Source: Gnetum montanum
Taxonomy: Eukaryota; Streptophyta; Gnetopsida; Gnetales; Gnetaceae
Direction: 5' to 3'
Length of the DNA: 64,000 nucleotides
Assembly (NCBI GenBank): GCA_015680685.1
Contig: MNCI01033354.1
Location: 186,132-250,131, forward strand
Shown here: positions 12,213-25,139 of the stretch, in pieces
Position numbering within the stretch: the stretch's first letter is position 1
Layout of the letters: every line of letters begins with the position of its first letter
Made by a program: the position numbers and the translations under genes
Notes under the pieces: generated by a model
What the model was told of the DNA's origin: nothing
Databases searched by the model: none
Seen by the model: the letters and a program-made list of their open reading frames with translations, nothing else

Positions 12213-13420
12213 TTAGGATGAATGGCCATCTTCCCATGACTGAGTTGGAAGGAGGAGATCTAAGAAATTCAACATGGTTTGTCCATTTATTGAGGTATCT
12301 GTTGCATTGGCTTGCTTGGGCTCATGCAAAAACTTCACTTGTTGGATGCTAACTAATTGCTTTTTATTTGGGCTCTTAGGTTTGCATATGATCATGGCCC
12401 AAAAAATAAAGGTTTCTGCAATTATATAAGGTCCCTCCCACAATGTTTGGAACTTTATTTTCTAGGGTACATGTGTGGGGTTCTACTAGAGAACCTTATC
12501 TCCTAGTTGAAATTTTACTTTTTGAATTCGCAAGTCATGTCGTTGCTTGTTGAATATCTTATGCACTTCATTAAAAGATAGGGCCACTAATTGATTTTCA
12601 TCTAGCACATTCAAGTTGATCACTCTTTCTTTATGTGCTAGACTTAGGTCAAGGTTTAATTCATAGGCTATTGAAAGTGTATGGAACTCAAATTAAATCA
12701 GGAGTGATGGAAGTTTTTTGTATACTAGCTTGTAGAGAAAGTAGCCAATAGGGAGTTTCCATGTTGAGCAATAGGCCCAAAGGGCATCATTGAGTTTTTT
12801 TCTCTAGTCTCTCCTATATTTGCTTATGGTCCTTGTTAGGATCCTTATAATCTTCTTGCTAGTTATCTTTGCTTGATTGTTGGCTTGGGGGTGATAGGGT
12901 ATTATTAATTTATGTTCAACCTCTAAGCATTGCATAAGTTTTCGAAAGGTGGCACCTATAAAATGAGCTCCATTGATAGAAATTATTGCACATGGCACCA
13001 AAAACCTATTTACAATAGTTTGTTATATGAATCTAGCAGTAATGCATGATGTATAGTCAGTGATGGCTACTGCTTCTGCCCATTTGGTGCAGTAGTCAAC
13101 TACTACAATGATATATTTATTTTCATTAGACATTGGTGTAAAGGAACCGATGAATTCTATGTCCCATATGTTAAAGGGCTCCATTGGTTGAATCCATTGT
13201 TGAGGATCCTCCATTTTTATAATCATTGCAGCATCTCTTTGATAATGTTCACAAGATCAGACAAACTAGTGCACATCCTTGAAGATTGTAGGCCAATAAG
13301 ATCCTACCATCAAGATTTTTAGGTTTGTGTGTCTTCCTACATAGTGTCCTTCACAAGGGCCTTCATGAGCATCCTAGAGAACATGTAATTGATCCACATC
13401 AAGGACATACCAATGAACTA
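12213..13420 (-). pseudogene. R3 integrase (broken)
   Basis: In minus-strand order: an HHCC zinc region (about 13420-13240; the last Cys is Tyr in SCEHYQRD), the core (open pieces at 13023-13226 and 12804-13001, with YIIVVVDYCTKWAEA and LIIPYHPQANNQAK), and a C-terminal part with MWEGPYII at 12213-12443. The three catalytic positions read Glu, Asn and Lys instead of Asp, Asp, Glu, and stops separate the pieces, so it cannot join DNA. Confidence 0.8.
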
Positions 13421-13595
13421 GGCCATCAACACATACCTTGTAAAGGTATCTATTGAGTTTCATGAAGTACTTTTCCTAATGAATAAATTATTGTTTCTTC
13501 CTAAAGTCTAGATCTTGTGGCATCTCTTGAGTGAGAAGGTAGGTTAGGATTCCATCATACCATTTTGATTCAGTGGGTACTTATTTGTTTATTGC

Positions 13596-14000
13596 TCATA
13601 TAAAGAGGAGTTCATCTGGAAATTGATTAGAAAGTGGACTCTCCTCCTCTTTGTTATCCCATCTCAACCGAGAGAGATGGTCAGTGACCACATTCTCAAT
13701 TCCTTTTTGATTTACCATTGTGAGATCAAATTCTTGCAATATCACAAGCCACAATATGATACGAGGACTCACCATTGGCTTATTCATTAGGAAGTGGATG
13801 GCACTATGATCTATGTGCACAAACACTTTGTAGCCAAGCACATAGTACCTGAAATTTTTGAGATCGTACACCATTGTCATCAATTCTTTCTTACTTGTGG
13901 TGTAATTCAATTGTGCACCTACAATGCTTTGGCTTACATAGTGGATGTAATATGGACATTTCTTATTATCCAATTCAGTAAGCAGTAATAATTAGATGCA
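13596..14000 (-). pseudogene. R3 RNase H domain (broken)
   Basis: The 125-codon open frame 13596-13973 contains the hallmarks of Ty3/gypsy RNase H: YYIHYVSQS, NYTTSKKEL, VFVHIDHSAIHFLMNK (usual TDH is IDH) and NVVTDHLSRL at the end. It is the longest intact piece of R3 pol and would follow the RT thumb in the polyprotein. Confidence 0.8.
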
Positions 14001-14199
14001 TCCATCATTAAGTTTTTTTTAATAGTTGGAATGCATGTTCATACTCCTTGGTCCAAATAAATGAAGCATCTTTATTTATAAGCTTGACCAATGCCTTTGT
14101 AATCTTAGATAATTCTCTTTTAATCTTTGGTAGTAGCCAGTGTGTCCAAGGCATGATTGGATGTCTTTGACATCTCTGGTTGACGTGTGATTCCTTGGA

Positions 14200-14850
14200 T
14201 GACCCTTATCTTTTCTTGGTATACCTCAATACCTTCTTGTAAAATTTGGTGTCCTAGTACTATGCCCTCCTATAATATTAAATGTCTTTTCTACCAATTG
14301 AGCCTAAGGTTTGTTTTAACACATCTTTTTAGTGCCTAGTCAAGGTAGGGCTTTCTCAAATGTAGCCTCATAGGTAGAAAAGTCATCCATAAATACATCT
14401 ACTTCACTACCAATCTATTATTGAAAAATACTAAGGACTAGACATTGGAATGTTGTAGGGGAATTGCATAGACCAAATGGCATCTTATAATATGCAAAAG
14501 TCCCCCATGAACTCGTGAATGTTGTCTTGGCCTAATCTTATACTGCAATTTGGATATGGTTATAGCCACTATAACCATCCAAGAAGCCATGATAGAAATG
14601 CCCAGAAATGATGTTGAACACTTGGTTCACAAATGGTAATGTAAAATGATCTTTAAATGTTTCCATATTCAATAGCCTAAAGTTGATGCAGACCCACCAC
14701 TTTCCACCTTTATTTGGCACAATTATGAGTGGGCTAACTGACTCACTTCCACAATTGGAAAGATGAACCCCACCTTGAGGGGTTGCTCTATTTCCTCTTG
14801 GATGATTTACTTTAATTTACAATTTAGCCATCTTTGTGGTTGTCTTCTTG
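14200..14850 (-). pseudogene. R3 reverse transcriptase (broken)
   Basis: Recognisable RT blocks in order on the minus strand: PNKGGKWWVCINFRLLN and FLDGYSGYNHIQI in the open frame 14538-14720, MPFGLCNSP near 14460-14495, and the active site VEVFMDDFS near 14370-14403. The catalytic aspartates are kept, but stops and shifts lie between blocks. Confidence 0.8.
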
Positions 14851-15449
14851 GATTCATGGCCAGCTTGATGTAAATATAATGCTAGCATATCTATGAATCA
14901 ATTCTAGTTAGCTCAAGATATGACCAAGAAAAGGCTATTGGCCATCTGTTGGCCACCTGCAATAGCTTGTCTTTTTGTTTAGTAGTAAGATTTACATCAA
15001 TGATAATTGGCTTGCCATTGTCTAAAAATGCATATTCCATGCTAACTGGTAGAGTTTTTAACTCTAGGGGCTCCTACTTAAAATTATTATGGATTACCAA
15101 CTCTTCCCAATAAGTATCATCATCTTCATTATCAAAGAGTTGGTGATGAACTTGCTCAAGTTTATCCATGTCTTAGACATAGGCACATGTCAAGCTCTTA
15201 GTTAGTTCCATGCATAATGTGTTGCTATTAGAGTCAGATGTCAACCACTGGGTTCCATCCTATTTGGTTGTTGCTACATACAAGCACCTTTGAATATCTA
15301 TTTTTTGTGCACACTAATTACATGCTTTGATGAATGTAATTTTAATGGACAATATTTTTTGCACATAATTGCACCTATTATCATTGTACATGATGCATGG
15401 AACACACTTCTTTTTTAGTCATCCAAATTCATTTTTCTTAGAGATTTCC

Positions 15450-15860
15450 AAGGAGAGGCCTCTGATGCCCATTCATGCAATTACAATGCTTAACCACACC
15501 CTTCCCATAATGATGGGGAAGTCACATTTGTAGTTCTATACCTTGATCACTAGAACATTGGCAGGATAGGACCACCCACAAATTATGGTCATAATGTCCT
15601 TCACTAAACCCAAAGGAATAGTGATTGACTGGTCTACCAATTCCAAATGGATATTGCTCTTCTTGAGAGGTGGTAGGTTATAGGCCTTGTACATGTCATA
15701 AGAGATGAAATTGACCTAAAAATCAAAATCAAGAAGAGCCTTGCATGGATCATGTCTAGTGATCCGAAAGTAAATAAGAGGACTTCTTGGGTCAAATATT
15801 TTTGTGGAAAGGTTGCTATCTTTGATTCAACCAAAAATAGCATGGGTTAGCATCATGGTG
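15450..15860 (-). pseudogene. R3 aspartic protease (broken)
   Basis: The minus-strand reading near 15745 gives CKALLDFDF, the position of the Athila protease active site ALLDxGAS; the Gly is replaced by Asp. It is followed by PPLKKSNIHLELVDQSI and ends with CDFPIIMGR, matching the end of the domain. A stop follows the active site. Confidence 0.7.
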
Positions 15861-18306
15861 CAAATTTGAGAAGGAATTTGGTTTGAAGGGTTCTTGAATA
15901 TGTTTGATGCAGAGGATGAGGATGTTGGAGATACAAATCGACTAGCCACATTAAGTTGTGAGGGTTTGGGAGGATTGTTGGGTCATAAGAATGGTCATTT
16001 CTTAGATCAATTATCTGTACCACTTGACTAGAAAGCCAATTCTAAATTTACAACCCTCATAGCATTTCATTGCTACAGCTATGAAGGAATTTTACCCCAC
16101 ATGAATAGATCAGGAGGTAACTAGGTTTAGGGTAGAGGGATGTGTGCAGATGAATGTGGAGGGTGGTAAGGATATGGATGCTTCCATTGAGTAGATGGTG
16201 AATGAGTTCGATGGTACTCTAGAGGGTAATAGTGATGCTAGAATGAGGCATGGATTGTAAAGCTTTATGGAGAAATAGGTTGTTGAACATAGTACCTATA
16301 TGGATCTAATTACTTGTAAGGGTACTTTTATCTTGGTGTTGGAATTTCTCATGATTGTGGTTGGTGGCATTATTGATATTGCTCATGTGATTGTGGTGGA
16401 GCTTCACTTGGATAGTAATCTTGTTGTTACTGGTGGAACTAGCTTGGATTACCTTGAGGATAAGGTAATCATTTGGGTGCTTGCTAACATGCTAGTTGAG
16501 GATTCAGTGCATACAACCTAGACTCTTGTAAGTGTGACACCACAAGGCAACATCCCTTAGAATGTTCATATTGACAAATTTCACATCCAACATCATCATC
16601 AAAGTATATCTCCACAACTTCTTCTATTGTAGAAGCTTTTCCCTTATCTCTCTAGTAGGCACATTCAACTTCTTTCTACCTCATGTGATTGTGATCATTA
16701 CTTTGCTTTTTGGATTCTTCAGCAATCTTCATAGTAGTTTGGAAATTTTCATCCAAAGAGTCTCATAATTTATCAACCTTAGTTGAAATATTAGAAATAG
16801 ATTTTCCTCTTCACCACTTCATTGAGTGGTGACTCCTTCTCATCACAAAATCAAACCTCCCTTTTCCTAATGGAAGGATCTCTATTATATTCTTCTACAC
16901 TTTTCTTTTTTTGCAACTCATCTTCTTATTTTGCTACCTACTCTATTAGCCTTTGTATCTAATGAGCTTTTAGTTCAGATAGTTTCCCTTGGGCATAAAC
17001 CCCAAGAGTTCTTCTAGTTTCTACTCTAAGCCCATCTATAATGTGGTGGAGTTGTTCCCTCTGAGAATAATCATGGCCAAGGCATTGGTGTAAGAGAGAA
17101 TAATATTTGCTCATGGTTGCATCTAAGGGTTCATGTGTTCCCTACTTTTAGCCTTGGATTTGCCTTCTTAGATTGGACACTCTGGAGTATATCTAGTATT
17201 TCTCGTTAAATAGCTCAAGCATTATACTCTATCGATAGATAGATTCTGGCTCTAAGAACTAGTACCAAATTTCAAAATCCTTGATGAGTGTCTTGAGGAA
17301 GATTTTGAGTTTTTGATAATCATTTTCAATGTTCTACAAGGGACAAGAATCATGGAAAATCTTGTAGATGTGTTTGTCGATTAGAGTTATATCCCCCCTC
17401 AAATCTTGGGATATTGTTCATGTCTAAGCACTTGATCCGACTATCTTTCACATGCTTAGTTGAAATCTTAACTACCTCTACAATGTTAATCATGCTTTAA
17501 GTTGCTAATAGAGGCTCATTATCATCATTATTTTGTTGTCATAGATGATATCCTTTATTATCTGTTTGTTCATTACAGGCTTGGTGATCAGTATTGTTGT
17601 CCCATTGAACACCTCCATCACAATTATTCCTTTTGTAACATCTTTTAGAACTAGAAGAAGAGGAAGAAGAGGATGCAAATGAAGAGGGTGAAGAGAGAGA
17701 ATGAATATGACCACCATGGTTTTTACCAACTCCCCTTTGATTTTCATGACCATGTTCATCAATTTTCTTATTATCTTAATGCTTACCTAAGCTCTTGCCT
17801 TGACTACCATCTTTTCCTAAAGTTGGATTATTGATAGTGGACCATAGATTCAGAGCCACACCCCCATCATCAATAACAAGGGGTGGAGAATTTTTATGTT
17901 GAGATTCCTTAGAGGGATGGTCCTCATTATCATCTTGGTTTAGCAGGAATAAGGGATTATTGAACTATTTCCCCTTCACAGCCTCATGATGCTTCTCCTA
18001 GTGTTGATCTCACCTATGTTATGTTTCAATGGGATGGTTGTCTTAGTAGTCGTAGTCATGCACAACATATTCTTCTTGAAGATCATGGATGCCTAACTTC
18101 TTAATGGTTTGAAGAAGCATCATGAGCATAGATCAATCAGAAGGCATTACAACATTGCCCTCCATATCACACCATCACAATTGCTCATCCTAGTGCAGGA
18201 TGAAGGTGAAATTAGGCACATACTCATCTAGATGAGTATACACCACTTTGCACTATTGTGGGACTAGCAGTTTGACATCTTCATGCCTACAAGAAGAAGA
18301 AGACAT
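15861..18306 (-). pseudogene. R3 gag (broken)
   Basis: A start codon at 18306 (complement) opens with MSSSSCRHED about 130 bases after the primer site. A Ser-rich stretch is at about 17640-17700. Near 16547-16586 a zinc knuckle CEICQYEHSKGC matches the Athila pattern CX2CX3HX4C apart from its end. Many stops interrupt it. The same gag is recognisable in R4 and R5. Confidence 0.7.
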
Positions 18307-18439
18307 TTTGCAAACAAAGAAAATATCAGTGTGCTTTTGTAATTATATGTTGTGTGATAGTGATGTTGGCCTTGGGTTCATCCAACAATATTAATAATGT
18401 TCAATAATCCTAGATAGTACACATTTCAACCAATAAAAT

Positions 18440-18457
18440 CCTCAACAATGGTGCTAA
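18440..18457 (-). promoter_or_regulatory. R3 primer-binding site, tRNA-Asp type
   Basis: On the minus strand TTAGCACCATTGTTGAGG follows the LTR directly. It is a decayed form of the tRNA-Asp site that is clearer in R5 (TTGGCACCGTTGCTAGGG). Confidence 0.65.
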
Positions 18458-19387
18458 TGATGAGCAATCAAGCTAACCCTATATCAAACCATATGAATCA
18501 TGAAGTGTTCATGCATGATCTAGTCGAATTCTGTAGACTCTATAGTTTCTAATACACTAGTCTTCTAGGAAGTGAACCTTGTCTAAAGGTCATTTTTTGT
18601 CTTCCCAATTACACATTTGATGCATAAAGTTATGATTAAGTGTAATCGAGGTATATGATATCTATTGTTTTATGTTTTATGTTCTTTGATGCTTAAAGTA
18701 GAAAGATGAAATAATTTAACAACTAATCTAATTTAATTGCTTAACTAGTCCCTAACTAATCCTAACATAAGCATCTTGTCCCACTTTCTATACACATCCT
18801 AAACCCATGTATCCACTACTAGGTTACCAAGTGCTACGCTACTGAATGCACCAAGCAATAACATTGCTCAAAGCAATCATACTTATGTATTTAATCTATC
18901 TAGCTTAATTAATTAATTAATCACTTAAGATCTAATTTAACTTAATTAATGGCATAATTAATGAAGATAATAAATGCATTAATGAATCATTAATTTATTC
19001 TAAGTGCTACAAGGTTTGATCAAAAGGCTCGTCTTTATTACCATACATACTAGTATGGTTTAGGTACAATAGTGCTAAAATAAAGATCTATACACTTTCT
19101 GACTCCCACTAGAAGCACTTAGAGAAATATTTTAACTTTCAAATGAACAAACTACAAGAGTTGTACTGTTACTATGAATTCTATCCCCCATAAACATGGC
19201 TCACAGGTTGTATTTATAGTTTCTGCTATAATACTACGTCTATGGGGCCTCGTAGATGTAACAAACACTACGTTGATACAGCCCCATTGACAAGGCAACA
19301 TCATGTAAACAAGACCAAATCAATGGGGGTCCATCAACAAGGCCACATCAATGGGGGCTTTTCGACATAACACTTTGATTTTCATCA
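18458..19387 (-). repeat. R3 5' LTR (right copy)
   Basis: It matches 6160-7085. Element-sense start is at 19387. The TATA box TATAAATA is the complement of 19211-19218, about 170 bases from the LTR start; between them lie several copies of words like CATCAATGGGGG and their inverse. Confidence 0.85.
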
Positions 19388-19392
19388 ATCAT

Positions 19393-21092
19393 CATTAAGG
19401 GTTCTATACATTTTCAAATTTATTTTGTAGATTTAGTACTTTTCAATAAGTACATTATACTTTTTTCATTTTTATTTCATTTTGGTTAAGTAGTTTTAGA
19501 CATGGTTTCTTTCAATTGTTTTTCTTATATTAAAAAGTTTAAAAACAAGGAAAAAGGTAAAAGAATCAGCCCCTCCTATTACCCAAACTACTAAGACTAT
19601 AAAGAAATTTGCAATTAAGGTAGCAATTTTAGAGGCAGTTAAATCAATTTGTAGTGTCTTAGGATTGGTTGCCACAAATGTGCTAAGAAAGAATGTGACT
19701 ATTAAATGAAACCAACAGGGCAACCTAAAAACTCAACATGAATTCAACTTCCTAGGAATACCATTATTCTTTAGACAAGATCAAAAGGAAAAAAAACCAA
19801 ATCTAATCCCTTTTTCCTCTTTTGAATAACAACATTCTAACAATAAGGGAGATTCAATTGAGAGGGAAAGGATACAATCCAACTTTTTTACATCTTCTAA
19901 TCCTCTATTCAATATTCCAACTAATACAATGCAAACTATGAGTTCAACTATAATAGGTTCCCAAAGTCAAAGTGTCAGCCAAATGTGAAGTATGTAAACA
20001 CAATGGGAGGAATCACCCAACCTATAAATACCTTAAATTTACAAATTCCAATTACATTAGTAGCCTTTGTTTCTATATTGAGTTCAATTGTAATACCAAT
20101 AGTAACTTCTACTTTTACAATTGGATCTTCTTCACACCATACACCTCCTCCACTTTCTTTTGGTTCAATTCTTTTTTCCTTTGCTAGTTTAGGTTCTAAT
20201 ATTCTGGTTGGATAGGCCCACTAATGACAAACTGTTGGGGATTTATTAAATCAAAGGACATCAATCATACCTCAAGGGCCATTATTTTTCCACAAGGTAG
20301 AGATGTAGAGGTTAAAAATATTCACTTATTACCTTTTTTAGGGAAAAAATGATTAAGTTCCAATCACTCAATTAAGAGAATTTGAAACCACATTAGCAAC
20401 GGTAGCAGCTCAAAGTGGGGATAGAATCAAAATGATTACTTTTAAGTCAATCTTAAAAGATAAAGCTAATTTTTGGCTACAAATCCTTAGGACACAAATT
20501 AGTTCATTGAATGAATTTAAGACCATCTTTTTCCAAATGTTTCTATCTAATGATAGGTTGTATTCATTAAGAAAGCAACTAATGAGTTTTATGTGATTAG
20601 AAGATGAAGATTATGAGAGTAATTTTGATAAGTTTAAGGGGTTGTGTTTATAGAATCTAAATCATGGATTTCTAGCCCATAAACTTATTTAAATTTTTGT
20701 GGAAGGTCCATTACTATATTGTAGGTAAAATATTGACTTTGCATGTGATGGAAATATACTGAATGTGACACTAGAAGATGGTCGGAGAATAATAGATTCA
20801 TTAGTAGATTAGAGTAAGAGATGATCAAAACCCAACATCATGCAAGGCATGATTCAAAAAATTGAATAATTAAATAAAAAATTTGATGAGTTGACATGGT
20901 TAATAAAGAAGCAAGCACATTTGGTGTAAAGTGAAGTATGTAGCCTTTGTGGTAGGCTATAACATGATTACACCACTTTCCCATTCTTATCATATTGTCA
21001 AGAGGAAGTGTAAGAATAAGTGAAGGCTTTTCAATGATATAGAAGCTAACCAACAATCACTTTCCCACAAAGACCACCTTCTCAACAATAAT
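19393..21092 (+). pseudogene. R2 leader and gag, first part (broken)
   Basis: From about 19880 the plus frames give a Ser/Thr/Pro-rich N-terminal region. From about 20390 they give a typical gypsy gag core with SGDRIKMITFKSILKDKAN, NEFKTIFFQMFLSNDR, SLRKQLMSFM and LEDEDYESNFDKFKGLC. A knuckle reading CSLCGRL then H follows near 20935-20965. The last knuckle Cys appears as Phe, and several Trp/Gln codons are stops. The reading resumes at 34611 after R4. Confidence 0.7.
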
Positions 21093-21097
21093 ATCCT

Positions 21098-22060
21098 TGA
21101 TGAGTGGTGAAGGTGCCCCTACACTTAATGATATGAATCACGAAGCATTCACACACAATCTAGTTAAATTCTATGGACTCTCTAGTTTTTGGTGCACTAG
21201 TCTTCTAGGAAGTGAATCTTACCCTAAGGTCATTTGTTGTTTTCCAAATTATAATTGTGAAATACAAAGGTATGATTAAGTGTAATTAAGGCATATGATT
21301 TTTATCATTTTATGTTTTATGTTCTTTGGTGATTGATGAGAGAGATAAAGTGATTTAATGACTAATTCAATATGACTAACTAACTGATCTCTAGCTAATC
21401 CTAACATAAGCATCCAATCCCACTTTCCATAAATTTCTTGAACACATGTATCCACTATTGGGTTACCAAGTGCTATGCTATTGGGTGCACCAAGCAATAA
21501 TGCTACTAGGATTAGCAAGTGAATATGTGTTATGCTCGAAGCAATCATACTTATGTATTTAATCTATCTAGCTTATCTTACTTAATCAGCTTAATTACTT
21601 GAAAAACATTAAATAATTAACTAAAAGCATTAAATGCATGAATAAATATCTAAACTATCCAAAATGCTACAAGGTTTATCAAGAAGCTCATCTTTATTTT
21701 TGTACATACTATTGTGCTATAGTACAACAATGCTCGAATAAAGATTTTTACACTCAATGACTCCTATTGCAGGCACTCGAGAAAAATATTCTAACTTTCA
21801 AATGTAAAAACTACAATAGTTTAGCTATTACTATGAATTGGATGCCCATAAACATGGCTATGAGCTCATATTTATAGTTTTTTCTCTAGGGCTATATTGA
21901 TAGGGCCCTATCAACGTAGCAAATGCTACATCCATGTGGCCTTGTTGATGGGGCAACACCATGTAAATGGGGCCCCATTAATGGGGGCCCATCAATGGGG
22001 GCCCATCAATGAGGCTGTCTCAATAGGAGTCCATCAATGTGATACTTCAATAACTTGATA
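21098..22060 (-). repeat. R4 3' LTR (left copy)
   Basis: It matches 33701-34605. It contains the perfect 18-base palindrome TTGATAGGGCCCTATCAA at 21897-21914, kept in the other LTR at 34500-34517, and repeats of CCCATCAATGGGGG at 21968-22010. The minus TATA box is near 21870. The right border is approximate because the CATCA end is changed. Confidence 0.8.
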
Positions 22061-22239
22061 AACCCCATGATTGAATGAAAATTTTTCCTTGAGTTCTTTT
22101 ACAAATTGGAAAGGTATGGGATTATTGACTAACTCTTAACAAAACAAATAACTTGATAAAACTAAGTGCCCAAGTGTACAAATCAACAAATTACAAAAAA
22201 TTGTGGTGTTCATGGCATAAAATTAAACATCATGATGTG

Positions 22240-25130
22240 ACTACAAAAATTTGGATAGCACATCCTCTGATAGTGTAAAGATGATGATGAAGATCAGATA
22301 GTCCCAGGTGGTAGAGGTTCCTAAGGCTCTGAAGGACCTTCACCAACTACAAGCACGTGCAATAGCTAAGGTGGCTATGGCTATCCTACTATGATTGCAA
22401 CCTCAAATGAAAGGTGAAAGGTGTCAATCAATGCCTTCAGCTTCTCCTCCTTACTTCGAGGATCATTCACAGTCCATGCAGCATCACCAATGTGGGCTAG
22501 AATCTAGACATTCCATGAATAGGGCATGATCGAGAACATCTCATTTACATTGATAAACCATGCATTGAACTATTTGCATTTGATGTTGAATGCCCTTACT
22601 AAATTTTTTAGCTCCTAGTAGTCATTCGTCCTCCTATCCAGGTTCTCAATAGTTGATCATTTATTTGTGAAGTATGCCTTGAGAACTTCGAGTTCAGCGT
22701 TAGTCACCATAAGCTTGTCCTTGGTGTCCTTGTGGTGCTTGAACTTGACCTCATAGAGCAAGTATGAGTTGGCCACCTCTTTCTCTAATTCAAATCATGG
22801 CTGTCCAATAGTTAACATGGTTAGATTTGCATAATAGAGATTGACAAGCTTCATGTACTCTATCATCTACTTGATCTGCAACTCCTTTATGTAGATTTTC
22901 ACCTTATTGTAAGCATCTATCCCATCAATGATGGGTTTCCATACTTTTCTACCTTGTTGGAGTTTCTAGAGGGCTTCATTTACTTTTTCCTTTCCTAATT
23001 GGATATGTTTTTCATTTAATTTCTTCTATAGACCAACATGCTCTCTGTAATGATCTTTGACTTTCTTAAATTTGAGAGCTTCAAATTTTCAAGCGACTAC
23101 CTTAATTGCAGTCTTCTTGCAAAAGACGTGCACCTCCTCCATGAAGAGATTCCTATTCTCTACTACCAATCTCGTTAATTTTTTGTTTTCTTTGGCCAGT
23201 TTCTTTTGTTGTTTATTGATAAATTTAGTTAACTATTTCTTGTGTGTATCAAGATTCTACAAGCAATGATTTTCTATGGTCAACTAGACATTCTCCTAAT
23301 AGGTTTGATTCAAGGACTTTTGAATCTTATGTTGTGTGGCCTCTACCAAGCATCTATAGAACACCATCATTTCCATTGCACCCTCAAGACCTTTGAGCTT
23401 GGTGTGAAGTTATTCCATATCCTCATCTCTTGTTAGTGCTAGGTTGAGAAATGCAGGATCAGTAATCTAGACCCTTAATTTGACAACTTTCACAACCAAG
23501 CATTTGTTCTACTCGTTGGCTATTTTAAGTTGCCCCTCCAATATGATATTTTTTTCCCTTACCTCCAACAACTCTAACTAGGTTGTAGTGATGTTGTTCA
23601 AAAGGTCAAAGACATCCAAAAGTAGTTGCCCAATTCCCACCAATTGGTCTAGTAGTTCCTCATGCTATGCTATGCTTATTTTGCCACTTATGATCCCTAT
23701 GGATGTTTGCACATCTTTGAGTCTAGTGATTTCTAGTGTAGACACTGTAGGTGCATTAAGTATTTTGAAACTCCTATCAGCAACCACATCTGCTATTGTT
23801 TCATACCCTTGGTGCTACATCACCAAAACTATTGTCCCCTCATCCTCCTCCAAGTGCACCAAGAAGGTTACAGCATTTGCAAATATTTATGGAAGTGTCT
23901 ATTGTTCTATGAGAGATACTGTGACCTGTCTAGTGCTCAAATTCAACATTGTGGATATCTACATTCTTTGGGCCAAGAATGGGTCCACGCTCATCCATTA
24001 AGCTGATTATTTGGGCAACCTTAGTAAGATGACTCATGGCTAATTTGTAGATGAATGGGTCCCTGCCACTCATGCCTACTCATTTTCTCTTGTTCACTCA
24101 AGAGTTATTCTCTATATTCTCATAACTATTGGGTGGTTACAGTAATGTCTAACATAGTTTTTTGAGTGGCAGGTGGAGGTGGTGGTCACTACTCCTCTTT
24201 GTGGATAGTTGTGGCAGGAATTTTATCCTTCATCATTTCTACCAAGTTGGTAGTTGAAATAGTTCTAACTGTGTCTTTGGTGTAATGGACTATCCCTCTT
24301 CTTTGACAGAGTTTCCAAATGAGGCATGGGAAGGAAAGTGCCTTTCTTCCACATTCATTTTTTAAAACCTCTTCATCTCTAGATAGAACAGTTGTGGAAG
24401 GTTGACCAAGAATCTCCCACTCAGAGTGATGCATGCATGAGTAGAGAAGGTAGTGATTTTGCTTGGCCTCACTATGGGATTGAGGTGGAAGGCTGTAATC
24501 TTATAATGAATCCTCTCTATTGATGTGAGCATGCCAAACTCCTTGTGGTCAACACCATAACATCATTGCACCCATTTTTCTTGATGCTTAAATTTTCCTA
24601 CATTGGGATTTTAGTAAGATTTTTTCTTGTTTCAAGCAACCCAAGCACTGCAACAATGGCCTACCCTGAGAAGGATAGTGCAATGTCCTTGATTTTCACT
24701 ATTGCTCCAAGTTTCTTGTAATTCCAGAATTGGAATGTTTCTCCCATGTATCACTCCCTAGTGGAAGTGATGATTGGCCACATGGGAGAGGCCTTATGTT
24801 GGTCTTGTACTTCTCTTGGTGCATGCTCTAGGAAAGGGTCAAAATTTAACTCCTAAAGCACTAATTTTTGGACCTTCCTTGATTTAATCTAATTTAGGCA
24901 AGCCTCTATTAAGGTCATCTCAAGATTTTCTAGTTGTACTGGTGCATCATCCCAATGGAAGTGTTTTTTTGTTGCTATTTCTAGCTCTGGAATCTATCTG
25001 ATAGATTCCACTTCGACCTCTTCCCTGAGAGGACCTATGACATGGGTGCAAGTGGTTCTTCTTGGGGCTATTCTTGGCCTCTTCCTATTCTAGGACATTT
25101 CTCCCTTTGTTGGGATGGTCTTGCTTCCTA
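22240..25130 (-). pseudogene. R4 extra ORF: plant-transposon-like domain plus coiled coil (broken)
   Basis: It is the counterpart of 7230-10150 in R3. The open piece 24189-24434 reads KNECGRKALSFPCLIWKLCQ and LVEMMKDKIPATTI, aligned with the R3 copy, and belongs to the plant-transposon-like domain. The region from about 24000 down to 22400 is the helical, Lys/Glu-rich part. The plus-strand open frames here (for example 23588-24001) are shadows of it. Confidence 0.55.
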
Positions 25131-25139
25131 CGTGTGCTT

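Larger units (their letters stand above)
6160..19387 (-). mobile_element. R3: 13.2-kb Athila-like retrotransposon inserted in the R2 leader
   Basis: LTRs of about 930 bases (6160-7085 and 18458-19387) begin TGATGAG or TGATGA and end in CATCA. ATCAT flanks the element at 6155-6159 and 19388-19392. On the minus strand the order is LTR, Asp-type primer site, gag, protease, RT, RNase H, integrase, a long non-coding block, an extra ORF with a plant-transposon-like domain and coiled coil, LTR. All coding regions are broken. R4 is a close relative. The integrase has lost all three catalytic acids. Confidence 0.88.

Noticed and set aside
19496-19723. 75-codon minus-strand frame with hydrophobic stretches
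   Set aside because: It is antisense to the Lys-rich N-terminal gag region of R2 and has no counterpart.
23588-24001. 137-codon plus-strand open frame in R4
   Set aside because: It is antisense to the broken extra ORF of R4; the corresponding R3 frame (8544-8804) is shorter and does not keep the same ends, so no independent coding is supported.
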